This document shows positions 1 to 10,200 of a stretch of 64,000 nucleotides of DNA, in pieces (within the stretch, counting starts at the first letter, position 1; the number at the start of each line of letters is the position of its first letter). The position numbers and the translations under genes are program-made. Location: contig JAAEAF010003063.1 in the NCBI GenBank assembly GCA_011037195.1, positions 1 to 64,000 on the forward strand. The letters run 5' to 3'. The DNA is from Triatoma infestans. Its lineage: Eukaryota > Arthropoda > Insecta > Hemiptera > Reduviidae. The notes under the pieces were generated by a model. It saw only the letters and a list, made by a program, of their open reading frames with translations, was not told where the DNA came from and ran no database searches.

Positions 1-660
1 TTTTCTTTGCAAGAGCAGGAGGCGTCTGTCTGGGCAGTTCCTCACCATGAGGACAATCATTACCCCTTTTTTATACTTATGGGTAAGGGCTTTCATCACT
101 ACAAGGAGATCAAGCGGCAACACACCAGCGACCACCGGTAAGGAGGGCGTGGATGATGTCGCATAGGCCCTTCTTGTTACTGAGCACAAAATGGCTCTTT
201 GCATTCGCAACAGAGTGCCGCTGTACGACTGCATGTCAAGCTTATCGGCCCAACAGGCTGCTAAATACGCTGCGACATTCTCTATTACGCCCCTGTAAAT
301 GGTTAAGGCCACACCAGTCTTCAGCCTCCACTCACCACGGGCTACTCTTTTTATTCCCTGGTACAAACAAGTTGAGACATCTGGAGGCAACCCACTACCC
401 ACTAGATATGGGGGGCTTAAAAGAAAGCTTCCAATCCAGCAGCACGCCCAGGTACTCAAACTGGGTCACGTGGACTATTCTATGATCGTCCACCCTAATC
501 CAAGGGAGGACGACTACGATGAAGTTTGCCTTTCATTAGCATCACGTTAAACTTATCAAACGAAATCTGCAGCTTCTCCCCTTGACACCAATTCTTTATT
601 CGGGTCACTACAGCGCTAGCACGCTCTTCTAACTCCCGACGAGAAATAAGTTTAGTGACA
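1..660 (-). mobile_element. Degenerate non-LTR retrotransposon (R1/I-like LINE) reverse-transcriptase fragment
   Basis: Read on the minus strand, fragments in several frames resemble the end of a LINE reverse transcriptase. From about 164 down to 66 the frame gives AYATSSTPSLPVVAGVLPLD, like the 'TTS.aL.VlaGVlPLDL' segment that follows the RT palm in R1/I/Jockey-type elements. Upstream pieces (about 400-230) look like the 'YLGV..D....PHI' and 'Y.GVIE..AAYxAxxWA' segments, and 480-560 looks like the earlier 'DKFNVMLMKGK' part. Frameshifts and stops interrupt it, so it is dead. The element runs off the left edge. Family recognition is from memory of LINE proteins; the exact clade is not secure. 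Confidence 0.6.
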
Positions 661-662
661 GT

Positions 663-1090
663 AAGTTTAGTTGGTTGGTGGAGAAAGTCGCGATAAACTG
701 AAATAGAAATTCAGTAAATTTACACTTCCGGTAAACTAAATTTCCGCCATCATACTCAGAATTTAGGGCATTGTATTTCATTGGCATTAATATTATGCAG
801 AAGTGGAATTACAATTAACTAAAATAGCACTTTAGAGGAAAATATAACCCCCACCCTCCTCTAAAAATTCCCCTCAAATGAATTTCCTTGGAGAAATGTT
901 TCAAATTTCGAGAAAATCGCAAAAAAAAACTAAAGAAATCCACTCAGTAACACATACACAGACTAATTTCTAAAATCCACTTTTTTTGGATTCAGGGTAC
1001 CTCAAAACATGTATTTCCGGTGAAAACTCGATATCGCAAAATTTGACATGATTGCAATACTTCCTCTTACCGGGGGGGGAGTAAGAGGAA
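663..1090 (+). repeat. Dispersed repeat family A, copy 1
   Basis: This is the first of several diverged copies of one noncoding repeat. Shared blocks are 'agaaagtcg.cgataaa', 'cacttccggt', 'attaatattatg.aga', 'aaatgaattt.c.tggaaa', 'gaaaatcgcaaaaa' and a closing block around 1001-1070 ('cctcaaaacatgtatttcc', then 'gattgcaatacttcctctta'). No protein is recognisable. Confidence 0.6.
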
Positions 1091-1354
1091 GTAAATATAT
1101 AAAATAATTTAAACAAAAAAAAAACTTATATAAAACACTTACACACTTTCTCTTACTTACAATTTATAATCACTAATCTCTTCAAGTTAATTGAATGGGA
1201 AAAAAGCTAATCTTAATAAAAAAAACTACTGTTTTGAAGAAAACGTACCCTTACCCCTCCCCCAAAAACTTCTCTAAATGAATTTACTTGGAAAACTGAT
1301 TCAAACAAGAGTGATAGGTCTGTATGGTTATTATAACAAGTTTAATCGAATTCG

Positions 1355-1812
1355 TTGAGGTCTTTATGGAGAAAGTCGACGATAAAAATTGAAATAACCA
1401 TTCAGTAAACTTGTACTTCCGGTGTACCAATTTTTTTTTCAAACCCACAAGTTTTGCATCACATTTTCTTGTAATTAATATTATGTAGATGATATTATAA
1501 TGAACTGAAATAATATTTAAGAGGTAAATAAAAAAACTCTACTCCCCAAAACCACTATTAAATGAATTTTTCCGGAAAACTGTCGCAAATAAAAGATGTA
1601 GCTTTTTATATAAATATGTAATTAATTTCCAAGTTTTAAAAATGAAAATCTTTTGAGCCACTTTTAAGAAAATCGCAAAAAACTGAAAAATCTTTTCAGT
1701 AAAGTAAATCAATTCAGTAAATCCATTCACACTACATAGGACAATTTTTAGAAACAACTTTTTCTGACTCACAGTACTATAAAACATGTATTTCCTGTTA
1801 AAAACTCGAATT
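1355..1812 (+). repeat. Dispersed repeat family A, copy 2
   Basis: It has the same order of blocks as the copy at 663-1090: 'ggagaaagtcgacgataaa', 'acttccggtg', 'taattaatattatgtaga', 'aaatgaatttttccggaaaac', 'aagaaaatcgcaaaaaactg', and 'ataaaacatgtatttcc' near 1775. It is in direct orientation to copy 1. ORFs inside it are chance. Confidence 0.6.
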
Positions 1813-2059
1813 CGTCCTGATTATAATGAGTGTAGTCAATAAAAGGGCAAAAAAAAAGGTATGTTTGTGTTAATTTAATGATAGTACCCATTTTGAACAA
1901 CCAATATGTTTACTACTAAACATCGACATATGTATTAACAGGAAGCATCAGACCATTTACTGTTATTTTGCTTTTTTCTTTTTTCGATTTTCGGTTTCGG
2001 GCGTTCTCTATGTTGTCTGAAGTTGTTACATTGTAACACACAGACTTGCTAGAGTTTTT

Positions 2060-2620
2060 TTTAAAAACACTCTGAGGAAAAATTAATTTAAGGGTACTTT
2101 TGGAGGAAGGGTGGAGATACGGCTTCATCTAAACTGCTATTTCAGTTTATTAAACAATTCTATCATCTAAATAATGTTAATTAGAATAAATTGTTGTTGA
2201 AATTCCGAGTTTGAAAACAAAATCGGAAGTGCGTTTACTTTATCACTTTACTGAATAATTTTTTTCACTTTTTCGCAATTTTCTCAAAAATGGCTGCGAC
2301 GATTTCTTGAAACTTCTTATATAAAATATACTTACAAAGATGTACAACTTTTATTTAAAAACATTTCTCTGGAAAAATTCATTTAAGGGCACTTTCTGGA
2401 TATAAGTTGGGTATGTATTTCTCTAAAGTACTGTCATAGTTGATTGATACAATTCTATCATCCAAACAAAATTAATTAGAAATCAATAGATGCCCCAAAT
2501 TCTGAGTTTCAAGAAAATTAGTAAACCGGAAATACGCTTTAACTGAACAGTTTTTTCAGTTTTCGACGAATTTTATGAAGTTTGGTACACTAACTATAAA
2601 ATTTGTTAGTTATTAATTTA
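2060..2620 (-). repeat. Dispersed repeat family A, two inverted copies (about 2060-2340 and 2345-2620)
   Basis: The plus strand shows the reverse complement of the family blocks: 'tttttcgcaattttctcaa' at about 2270, 'ctggaaaaattcattta' at about 2370, 'aattaga.t' and 'aaaccggaaatacg' near 2522. Two partial copies follow each other. With copies 1 and 2 this makes a cluster of two direct and two inverted members in 2 kb. Confidence 0.5.
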
Positions 2621-5030
2621 AGAACTGGAGTAAGAGAAAGTTGTTTGAGTGTTTCACACCAGATTTTATTACTAAAAACAATGTAGAATAATAGCAACAA
2701 AGTGGTTGAGAATTTTCTTACATCTGAAACTGAATATCTCAGCGAATATTCATCGGAATTTATTCATTCATTTTTCATGAAAAAAGAAAACGTAAGTTTA
2801 GAATTCGTTAAAAAAAAAAAAAAATCTAAATTTGAAATAAGAAAGTTGGTTTTGAAATTTCTTATTTCTGTATTTTAAAAACAATAATTGATCACATATT
2901 TGGGATTCTTGAAAAAATTAAGTAGGAAACATATGGAATTGTTTTCCTATCTGGCGTACTTTCCAAGACAAATGAGTGATGCATGTTAAAATTGTCACCC
3001 TATAAAGACATAATACATGCACGCACCTAGCAATTGTATTGGTAACATTTATCTGGGTCATATGTACATCTCAGTTTTGTTAGGGTTTCAATAGATTTAG
3101 GGATTCACGATTTAGTTGTCTCAAATTAGGCCGCCCTTCTCCACTGTTCTGTATAATAACATGATTCCCATCAAGACTAAATAATTACATTAAGGTCAAC
3201 TAAATGTTTAGTATAAATTCTAAATTTGGAGAAAAAAAATTGCAACATTTACAATAAAAGAATCATTAAGTTTATACCATTTGCCATCCGGCAATTTTTT
3301 TTTTTTGTTTCGTTTTGTTTCTCCCTCGACAAAAAATATATACTGTGTTCGTTTTAGATTATGTTAATATTAGTTTTCTATTGTTAAGACAGCTCTATTT
3401 TGTGCGAATGTTTCAAGATGTTTTTATGAAAATAATATTATGTAAATATGTTATTGATATGTATTGTACGTCTTATTTATTATTCTTATATAATATACAA
3501 GACGAATGAATCATTATTGGTTAAGATGAATGTAAGGGGATATATAGTATAATGTTGAAGACTGTTTTACTGTTAACCATAGATTTATTTATTTTATTTA
3601 TCATGTATTGTGTAATACCAAATATAATTTAAAAAAAAAATACCTAATATATAATATGTAACAAAATAATAACCATGTATGTGATATTGTGCAAGCTAAA
3701 AATGTTAGGGAAGATGTACTGTGTATATATAGAAAGAGAAGTAGCTGCAGAAAACTACCTCTCCAGTGTAGAGAGCTACAGCTCTGTATTGTATTGGAGG
3801 GGAGTCTGTACTTGTCAGTAAGCTTTCAACCCTTATCGCGTATGTGTCGTACATTGTTTTAATAATAAATACAAGGGGCTGATTTTAAATTTTTTGTTTT
3901 CCATTTTAAAAAGCAAGCCTTTAATAGAACATCCTATTTTTCTATATTTTTACCATTTAAGTTTTTTTAATTTTTTTGTCTCACTTCATCATCGGAGTGG
4001 CTTTTATTTTATTAATTTCTTTGCAAAATTCATATTTTTATATTATATAGTGCTCTTTATAAGTAATTAAATTTATATATATATATTTCAATGTTTTACT
4101 GATTTGTTGTAATACATTTATGGAATCGGTGCAGTGAACAAATCTTCCAATGATCATTTACAATAATGGAATACAACTTTATAAAAACTTCGAACAGCAA
4201 TCTCAACGAGCCTAACAATAATAGACCGTAAGAAATTTTTTTTTCCAAAAATAGTAATTATTTTTATTAATTATCATTTTAATCAGCAAGCACACCACTG
4301 GGTAAACTTCACCCTGCTGCAGGGTTTATTATTATTTTTTCTTTCAAATTAAAGAGCCATATTATGTTTGTTTAAAAAATTCCAACTAATATTTTTACTT
4401 TGTACTAGTGAATGGTAGGTTTTATTTTTAAATAGTTGTCATTATTAAGTTTTCCGGTGTTAAAGAAAAAGATAATAATTGAATTAATAAATGTTTTAGT
4501 GTTAGTTTGTAATATCGGTGTATGTGTTGGTTGTTATGCCCGGAGGTAGGAGTGGGGTTCCAGCTGAGGTATTCGATGCGGTCAATACCTCACACTAGTC
4601 TTACCCTAACACTTCGTATAACAACGCCATATACTCCTCTATTGCTCGCAGGTTGTTTTTATTTATTTTTTTCTTTTTTTGCACAGTTAAATGATATAAA
4701 ATAATATCATTTATGAATATATAATTTAAAGTTAATTAATGTTAATCATTTCGAAGTAAAAAATAAAATAAAATTTAAAAGAAGCTCCGTTTGACAAAAT
4801 AAAGAACTCAGGCAAGTTAACAAGTTTGTTTTTTTGTTTAACTATTTCAAGTAAATAATGTTTACAATTTATTTTATTCAATTAAAATGTTCACATTTTT
4901 TTTTTTCAAAGTTAGTAGATTATTTGTTGGCCAATAATTATTGAAAAATAAATGCCGGAGTGCCAGGTGTTATCAACAGAAGTTCCATATCAAACCAAAA
5001 TGCGTGGGTGATTTTCCTCAGTGGTGTATG
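2621..5030. other. Intergenic AT-rich stretch upstream of RUNDC1
   Basis: I find no coding region. ORFs here are short, AT-driven and match nothing I know. Within it lie the LTR-like segment at 3703-3873 and a more GC-balanced island at about 4505-4650 of unknown nature. The last part, about 4950-5050, is also GC-balanced and may be the RUNDC1 promoter. Confidence 0.5.
3703..3873 (+). mobile_element. Possible short solo LTR
   Basis: A compact unit starts TGTTAGGG and can be closed at ...AATACA. It contains a TATATATAG box (about 3724), a TCAGT initiator-like motif (about 3816), and AATAAA (about 3865). That order of core promoter then poly(A) signal within about 170 bp is what a small LTR looks like. 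I see no target-site duplication and no primer-binding or polypurine site, so it could equally be a chance arrangement or an orphan transcription unit. Confidence 0.25.
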
Positions 5031-5038
5031 CTAGTCTA

Positions 5039-5046
5039 TGACGTCA
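5039..5046. promoter_or_regulatory. Perfect CRE palindrome TGACGTCA
   Basis: TGACGTCA is the full cAMP-response element, bound by CREB/ATF factors. It lies 589 bp before the RUNDC1 start codon in a locally GC-balanced stretch, so it is a plausible promoter element for that gene. An 8-mer can occur by chance; no TATA box or initiator was assigned. Confidence 0.3.
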
Positions 5047-5566
5047 CACTCTAATCAATCCCTACCAAATAGAACATACATATATTTACAATATGAAAAA
5101 CTTTTAACATACTCTTTTATTTTATTTTTAAATAAATGCATAATCATATGTTAGTAATATTTTATTTTATTTTTTTAAATGGTTATATAATTTATTTAAA
5201 AATCTTTTTCACCATGTATCTAAACTTACTAAACTTGCCCCAATTTCTCAAGGATGATTTCCCAAAAAGCCTTTTTTTCATAACCAGCGTAAAATGCATT
5301 TATTATACTTTCCAAAACCTTGAGTTGTGTATTATCTTTGAACACAATAAAGAAGACAAAGGAGTATTAACAATAAAAAGTAACATTATTTTGATTAATA
5401 TGATAAATTCCGGTTTTAAAAAATAAGTGGCTAAAAGTCTACTAATTTTGAATTGTGTTGTATTTGCATAATTTATATTTTACTAATATGGCTAAAGAAA
5501 CCAAAAAATAAAACAAATTCCTTGATAATGATTCTAATATATAATTTAATTTTACAGAAACACAAA

Positions 5567-5602
5567 ATGAATATTACCACTGTCTCTACTGAGAATATTT
5601 AA
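5567..5602 (+). other. Upstream ORF in the presumed RUNDC1 5' leader
   Basis: An 11-codon ORF (MNITTVSTENI, then TAA) begins 9 bases after a good splice acceptor (…aattttacag, ending 5557) and stops 32 bases before the RUNDC1 ATG. If the leader begins at that acceptor, ribosomes would meet this ATG first. Its context (caaaATGA) is acceptable. This is inference from position only. Confidence 0.35.
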
Positions 5603-5634
5603 AACAAATTTAAACAATACAGAACAAAAAAATT

Positions 5635-7233
5635 ATGGAAAAAATTGCAAAAGAAGAAGATTTTAATGATAAACATTTAAATTTTGACAAATCCATTATA
5701 AATCATAGCAGCAATATGGGTTCACCAATACATTCTTCATCTCTGGATGATGACCGACTACAACATATGGAAGAGCAATATGAATTACTAAATACCTCTT
5801 TAATAGCTCTTACAACACATTTTGCACAAGTACAGTTCAGATTAAGACAAATTGTTGAAGCTGCACCAGATCAAAAGGAAGTTTTATTGAAAAATTTGGA
5901 AGAATTCGCTTTCAGAGGTATACCAGAAATGGAAAACAGTTCCTGTAAATTGAAATTAAGTCGTACAGAAAGTTCTTTAGAAGATACCTTAAGTTTACAA
6001 AGAGCTAAACAAACTGAATTAATTGAACAATTAAAACAACAATTAGCCGATTTGGAAAGTTATGCATACGAGGCTGGTGAAGCAGGACTTCCACAGAGTG
6101 TTGTCATTGAAAGGCAAAAGGTCATAATTGATCAACTTAAAGGGCAACTGAATCTTGATGTTGATGAATTTGATAAAATGTCAGTTGAAGAATTAAGAAA
6201 ATATATAGACAATGCTATAGGTCAAGTGATTATACCATTGAAAATGAAAGAACAATTAGTTGGCCAATTAAAAACACAATTAGCCGATTTAGAAAGATTT
6301 ATACAATTTTTACAAACTGATGCAACAATAATTGATAAACAAAACTGTAAATGTTCATGTACTGGTTGCAATCAACATGTAAGTAAAGATCATGAACAAA
6401 TTAGAGGTAAAATACTGAATACTGTAAAGAGGATAACAACATTGTTGCATATATTTGCTACTACACAGTTACACGCGCCTAAAAAATTTAAAAGAAATTC
6501 ACCAAAGAAGAGTATGAAAATGAAACATTGGGGCGATTTACGTGCACATTTAGAAATGGCCATTGAACATGTGATAGAATTGGCCAAAGAGCCGGACACC
6601 TGTGTGGATAGTGATTATATGTCTGATTCTGAATGTTCTACGCAGTGTACAACTAAATTAGCTACAGCAGTTAGAAAACAATTAGCAGTTAGTATTCAAA
6701 GTTTAATGCAACACGGACTAGTCAATATAAGCAATAATCTAAGTGTTGTCCCATTTACTATGTGCTTTCGGCCAAAAACTGCAACAACATCTAGTGATAT
6801 GCACGCATGGGAACTTGTTTTAAAATTTTATGAAATGAAAAATGGTGATAAATATAATTCAACTCCGGCTAGAAAATTATCGCAAAGTTTTAATTTAGAC
6901 ATTGTCGGCGGTACAGCCGTGTCAACTAAACAAAGTTTATTAAGTGTTATTGGTAATATAATTGCATCACATGATCCATATAAAAGGAGTTATGATTCAC
7001 AATTTAAAGCTTTCATATGTGCCGCACTTAATGCTAAATTATTAAATTCGTGGTTGAAATTAATATTACGATGTCAACCATTATTAGAAATGTATTATAC
7101 TGATTGGAGTTATGTTGTTAAGACTGGTTTTGAAGATGCATTTGCAAGTTTAGATAAACTTAATCAATTCCAATTCCATTTACCTGTTGATCTTGCTATA
7201 CGTCAATTAAACGATATTAAAGATGCTTTCTGA
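5635..7233 (+). CDS. RUNDC1: RUN domain-containing protein 1 (RUNDC1 orthologue), 532 aa
   Basis: This is one uninterrupted 532-codon ORF. It follows vertebrate RUNDC1 from near the N-terminus to the last residue: 'ALTTHFAQVQFRLRQIV' (about 58-74), 'EEFAFRG', 'LPQSVVIERQKVIIDQLKGQL' region (about 157-177), 'KEQLVGQLKTQLADLERFIQF', a cysteine cluster with Cys 238, 240, 242 and 245, then the RUN domain (about 330-510) with 'ARKLSQSF', 'TKQSLLSVI', 'HDPYKRS' and the terminal 'PVDLAIRQLNDIKDAF'. The first half is strongly coiled-coil. RUN domains often bind small GTPases; the cellular role of RUNDC1 is poorly known, so no function is asserted. The start is the first ATG after an acceptor-like site at 5557 and precedes the conserved region. 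No intron is seen, unlike the vertebrate gene. AATAAA at 7392 is a candidate poly(A) signal. Confidence 0.95.
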   Translation: MEKIAKEEDFNDKHLNFDKSIINHSSNMGSPIHSSSLDDDRLQHMEEQYELLNTSLIALTTHFAQVQFRLRQIVEAAPDQKEVLLKNLEEFAFRGIPEMENSSCKLKLSRTESSLEDTLSLQRAKQTELIEQLKQQLADLESYAYEAGEAGLPQSVVIERQKVIIDQLKGQLNLDVDEFDKMSVEELRKYIDNAIGQVIIPLKMKEQLVGQLKTQLADLERFIQFLQTDATIIDKQNCKCSCTGCNQHVSKDHEQIRGKILNTVKRITTLLHIFATTQLHAPKKFKRNSPKKSMKMKHWGDLRAHLEMAIEHVIELAKEPDTCVDSDYMSDSECSTQCTTKLATAVRKQLAVSIQSLMQHGLVNISNNLSVVPFTMCFRPKTATTSSDMHAWELVLKFYEMKNGDKYNSTPARKLSQSFNLDIVGGTAVSTKQSLLSVIGNIIASHDPYKRSYDSQFKAFICAALNAKLLNSWLKLILRCQPLLEMYYTDWSYVVKTGFEDAFASLDKLNQFQFHLPVDLAIRQLNDIKDAF

Positions 7234-10200
7234 ATATTGTTTTTTGTTAATTATAAATAATATTACACACATACATACCAAATACACACATCATTGTTAA
7301 ATATTTTTAAAACATTATTGTTGTCATATCTTTTTAATTTAACGTGTTTTTAAATTAATGTTAAAATTTGATTTATGTACAGTTTCAGTCAAATAAATGT
7401 AGGTATTGTTAAAAGTTACTATTGTCAAATTCTACTCCTATTTTCTAAATTTATTTCACGAAATTCCCTTTCACCCTCCCCCAAAAAAGGTGTATGTTGA
7501 GATTGCTTTAAAAAAGAAATATTCGTACGTTAATTTTTACCCTTTTTTTTTTGTACTTAGTCATATATTTTGGCATCATAATCGAACATCAGGCAGGCGT
7601 CATAACATCAATGTCTTTAATAACATCAATAATAATCATAAGGTAAAATATATTTTAAATTTTTCATGTGATTAGTTTATAAATTTGATGATGGCACTGA
7701 AATATTTTTTACAAAAAATGACCTTCACTCTTACATAATAGTAATAATGAATAAAGTGTATTTCTTTCTTTCTTTCTTTGGGAATCTGTAAATGTAACTT
7801 TTTATTATATATACCTCCTTGTTCCTTTCTAAATAGTATTTGTAAAGTTTGGTTGCTCTTTCTTTTATTTAATTTTTGTTTTTTAAATATCTAGTTAACA
7901 GTTTCTTTTAGTATATTTAATCTTCCAGCCAGTTCAAGTGAAATAATACTGTTGTGAACCCCCTACTTCATGTATTCTTTTGTTTTGTTATGGTGAGTAC
8001 TTTAATAAAAAAACAAACAAACAAGAAAAACAAACCAAAATAAAGTATTTTACCTTCATTCATGTAGTAGTAGTAGTTTAAAAATAATTTTTGAAAAACC
8101 TTAATTTTTTTTTTTGTAATTGGAACTTTTATTTAGTATAGTTTTGAAAATAATATTTTAGTATAATATAGAACTATTAATTTTATAAAGTTCCTTGTAG
8201 ATATTTATTGCAAAGTGTATCGTAAAATTTTGAAAGCAGTTTTTTAATTTATCATTTTATTAGTTACAAAATATTTGCCTGTTTTTAAAGTATTGCTTTA
8301 AAACAAAATGCATTTATTGATTATTAAATTGGTCAGCCTGTTTATCATAAATTTCAAAAAAAAGAAGCTTGTTTTAGCTTCTGTTATCATTGATTTATAT
8401 TTAAAATTAAATCCTTTACAATATTATAACACCTCTACATATGAATTTATTATTCTTTGAATTTTTTTTTTGAAGAGATGGTTAGGACTGCAGTGAGATT
8501 TTATTCGTCTTAATCTTCTTCCTTTTTTAGGGGCCTGTTTAGGATTCCAATGTCTGGGAGTTATTTCGTAAGACAGTAGAAATGTTAACTTTTACCGAAC
8601 AATACTGACGACGGATGATCATCACAAATCTGTCACTCATGGGATAAAGAAGAAAAAAAAAATCCAAGTTAAACATGTTTTATCTATCAAACAAATATTT
8701 TAATAAAAATTTAGATTTTATTTGTAATAATTCAGATCTTATTGGAGATATCTATTGTCTAGGAAAGCTTCAATAAGTAAGTGATAATTTCAACTCTTCC
8801 AGTAATTAAATTCAGAACCCCCAGTACTATGCCAGGAGATGTTTTTTAAATATAAGTGTTATAAACATACTGAAAGAACCCATAACTATTGGTGTTTATG
8901 AAATCATCCCATGGTTTTGGTACCTTTTTATTGATATATAAATCCAAAATGAAGGCTTTTATATCATCGAATACATATTCTTGAACTTTACTGGTCCCCC
9001 ATATTTAAGCACATCTTGCGTCCTTCCCGTATTGCTGCATATTCTTATGTTCACTGGCATACTATTAGCAGTAAAAACATACCAATATAGAAGCAATTTA
9101 AAATTCAAATCACACTTGTATTCTGTAAAAAAAAATACAATAAAGTTTTCTACAATGGAAAAGTGGAATTAGTTTCCCTATAATTAAAATTTTTTTTAAT
9201 GTTTTGTATCATTTTTTTTTAACAAATTTGTATTTTCTTTAGTTTTTTCTTTGTTATAAAAAAATGACTAACGTTAGATGTGTAGAGGTAATAGTTTTAA
9301 AATTAAACCCACTATGACCTAAGCTAAGAGATCTATTGTGGCTCCCTTGTCTGTCAGTGTGTCTGTGTATAGACACATCTATAAATATTCTGTGTAAGGT
9401 GTGATTATGTATGTAGAGTGTAAGCTGGAGTAGTAAAACTGTGAATACTCAAGTAGTTTTACACATGGTTCATCTCTAAGAACCAGAAGTATGTGCATGT
9501 TTTATGAGTGCAGGGTTATCATCCATATGTGTTCATATTTTGGACTAGGATAGCTGCAAGGGCACCAAGATCCTGGAGAAATGTTACTTGACCTCCCTTT
9601 AGAGCAAGAGTGACATAAGAACTGAAAGAAAGACAATGATGGAAAAAATTGGATGAACCAATTTTTGGATGGAGATGCTGAAGTCACTGCATGAAATCAA
9701 CTCATACTGGACTATTTCAAACTGAACTGCTCCGATATAAACACTTCTATATACTTCTACTGTTTGATTTAATACAGTTATCTGCAATATAAACTTTAAA
9801 CTGCTATTATATTGGTATATTTTTACGTAGTTTTTAGGTCTTTATTGGGGGGTGGGATTTAAAAACAGGAGCTCTAATTTCAGAAACTCAAAGTTAATGT
9901 TGTGGTTGGTTCCGCAAAGCTGGAAAGCATCAGAGATATTTTCCATCATAGGCTGCTTCTTTTTGTGGTCATCGACCGATTTCGGGCCAATCACTCAGTG
10001 TATCAATTAAATTTGCTCTCTGCAAGTCTATATTATCACACTGTTTTGACAAAAACATCCTGATGATGGGCGAACGCCCGAAACCGGTCGATGACCACAG
10101 AAAGAAGCAGGCTATAACGGAAAATATCTACGATGAATCAAAGTTAAATTTCGTTTTCTGTTTGTAAATGCCAACAGCCTGAGAGATAGTTTGTATCATT

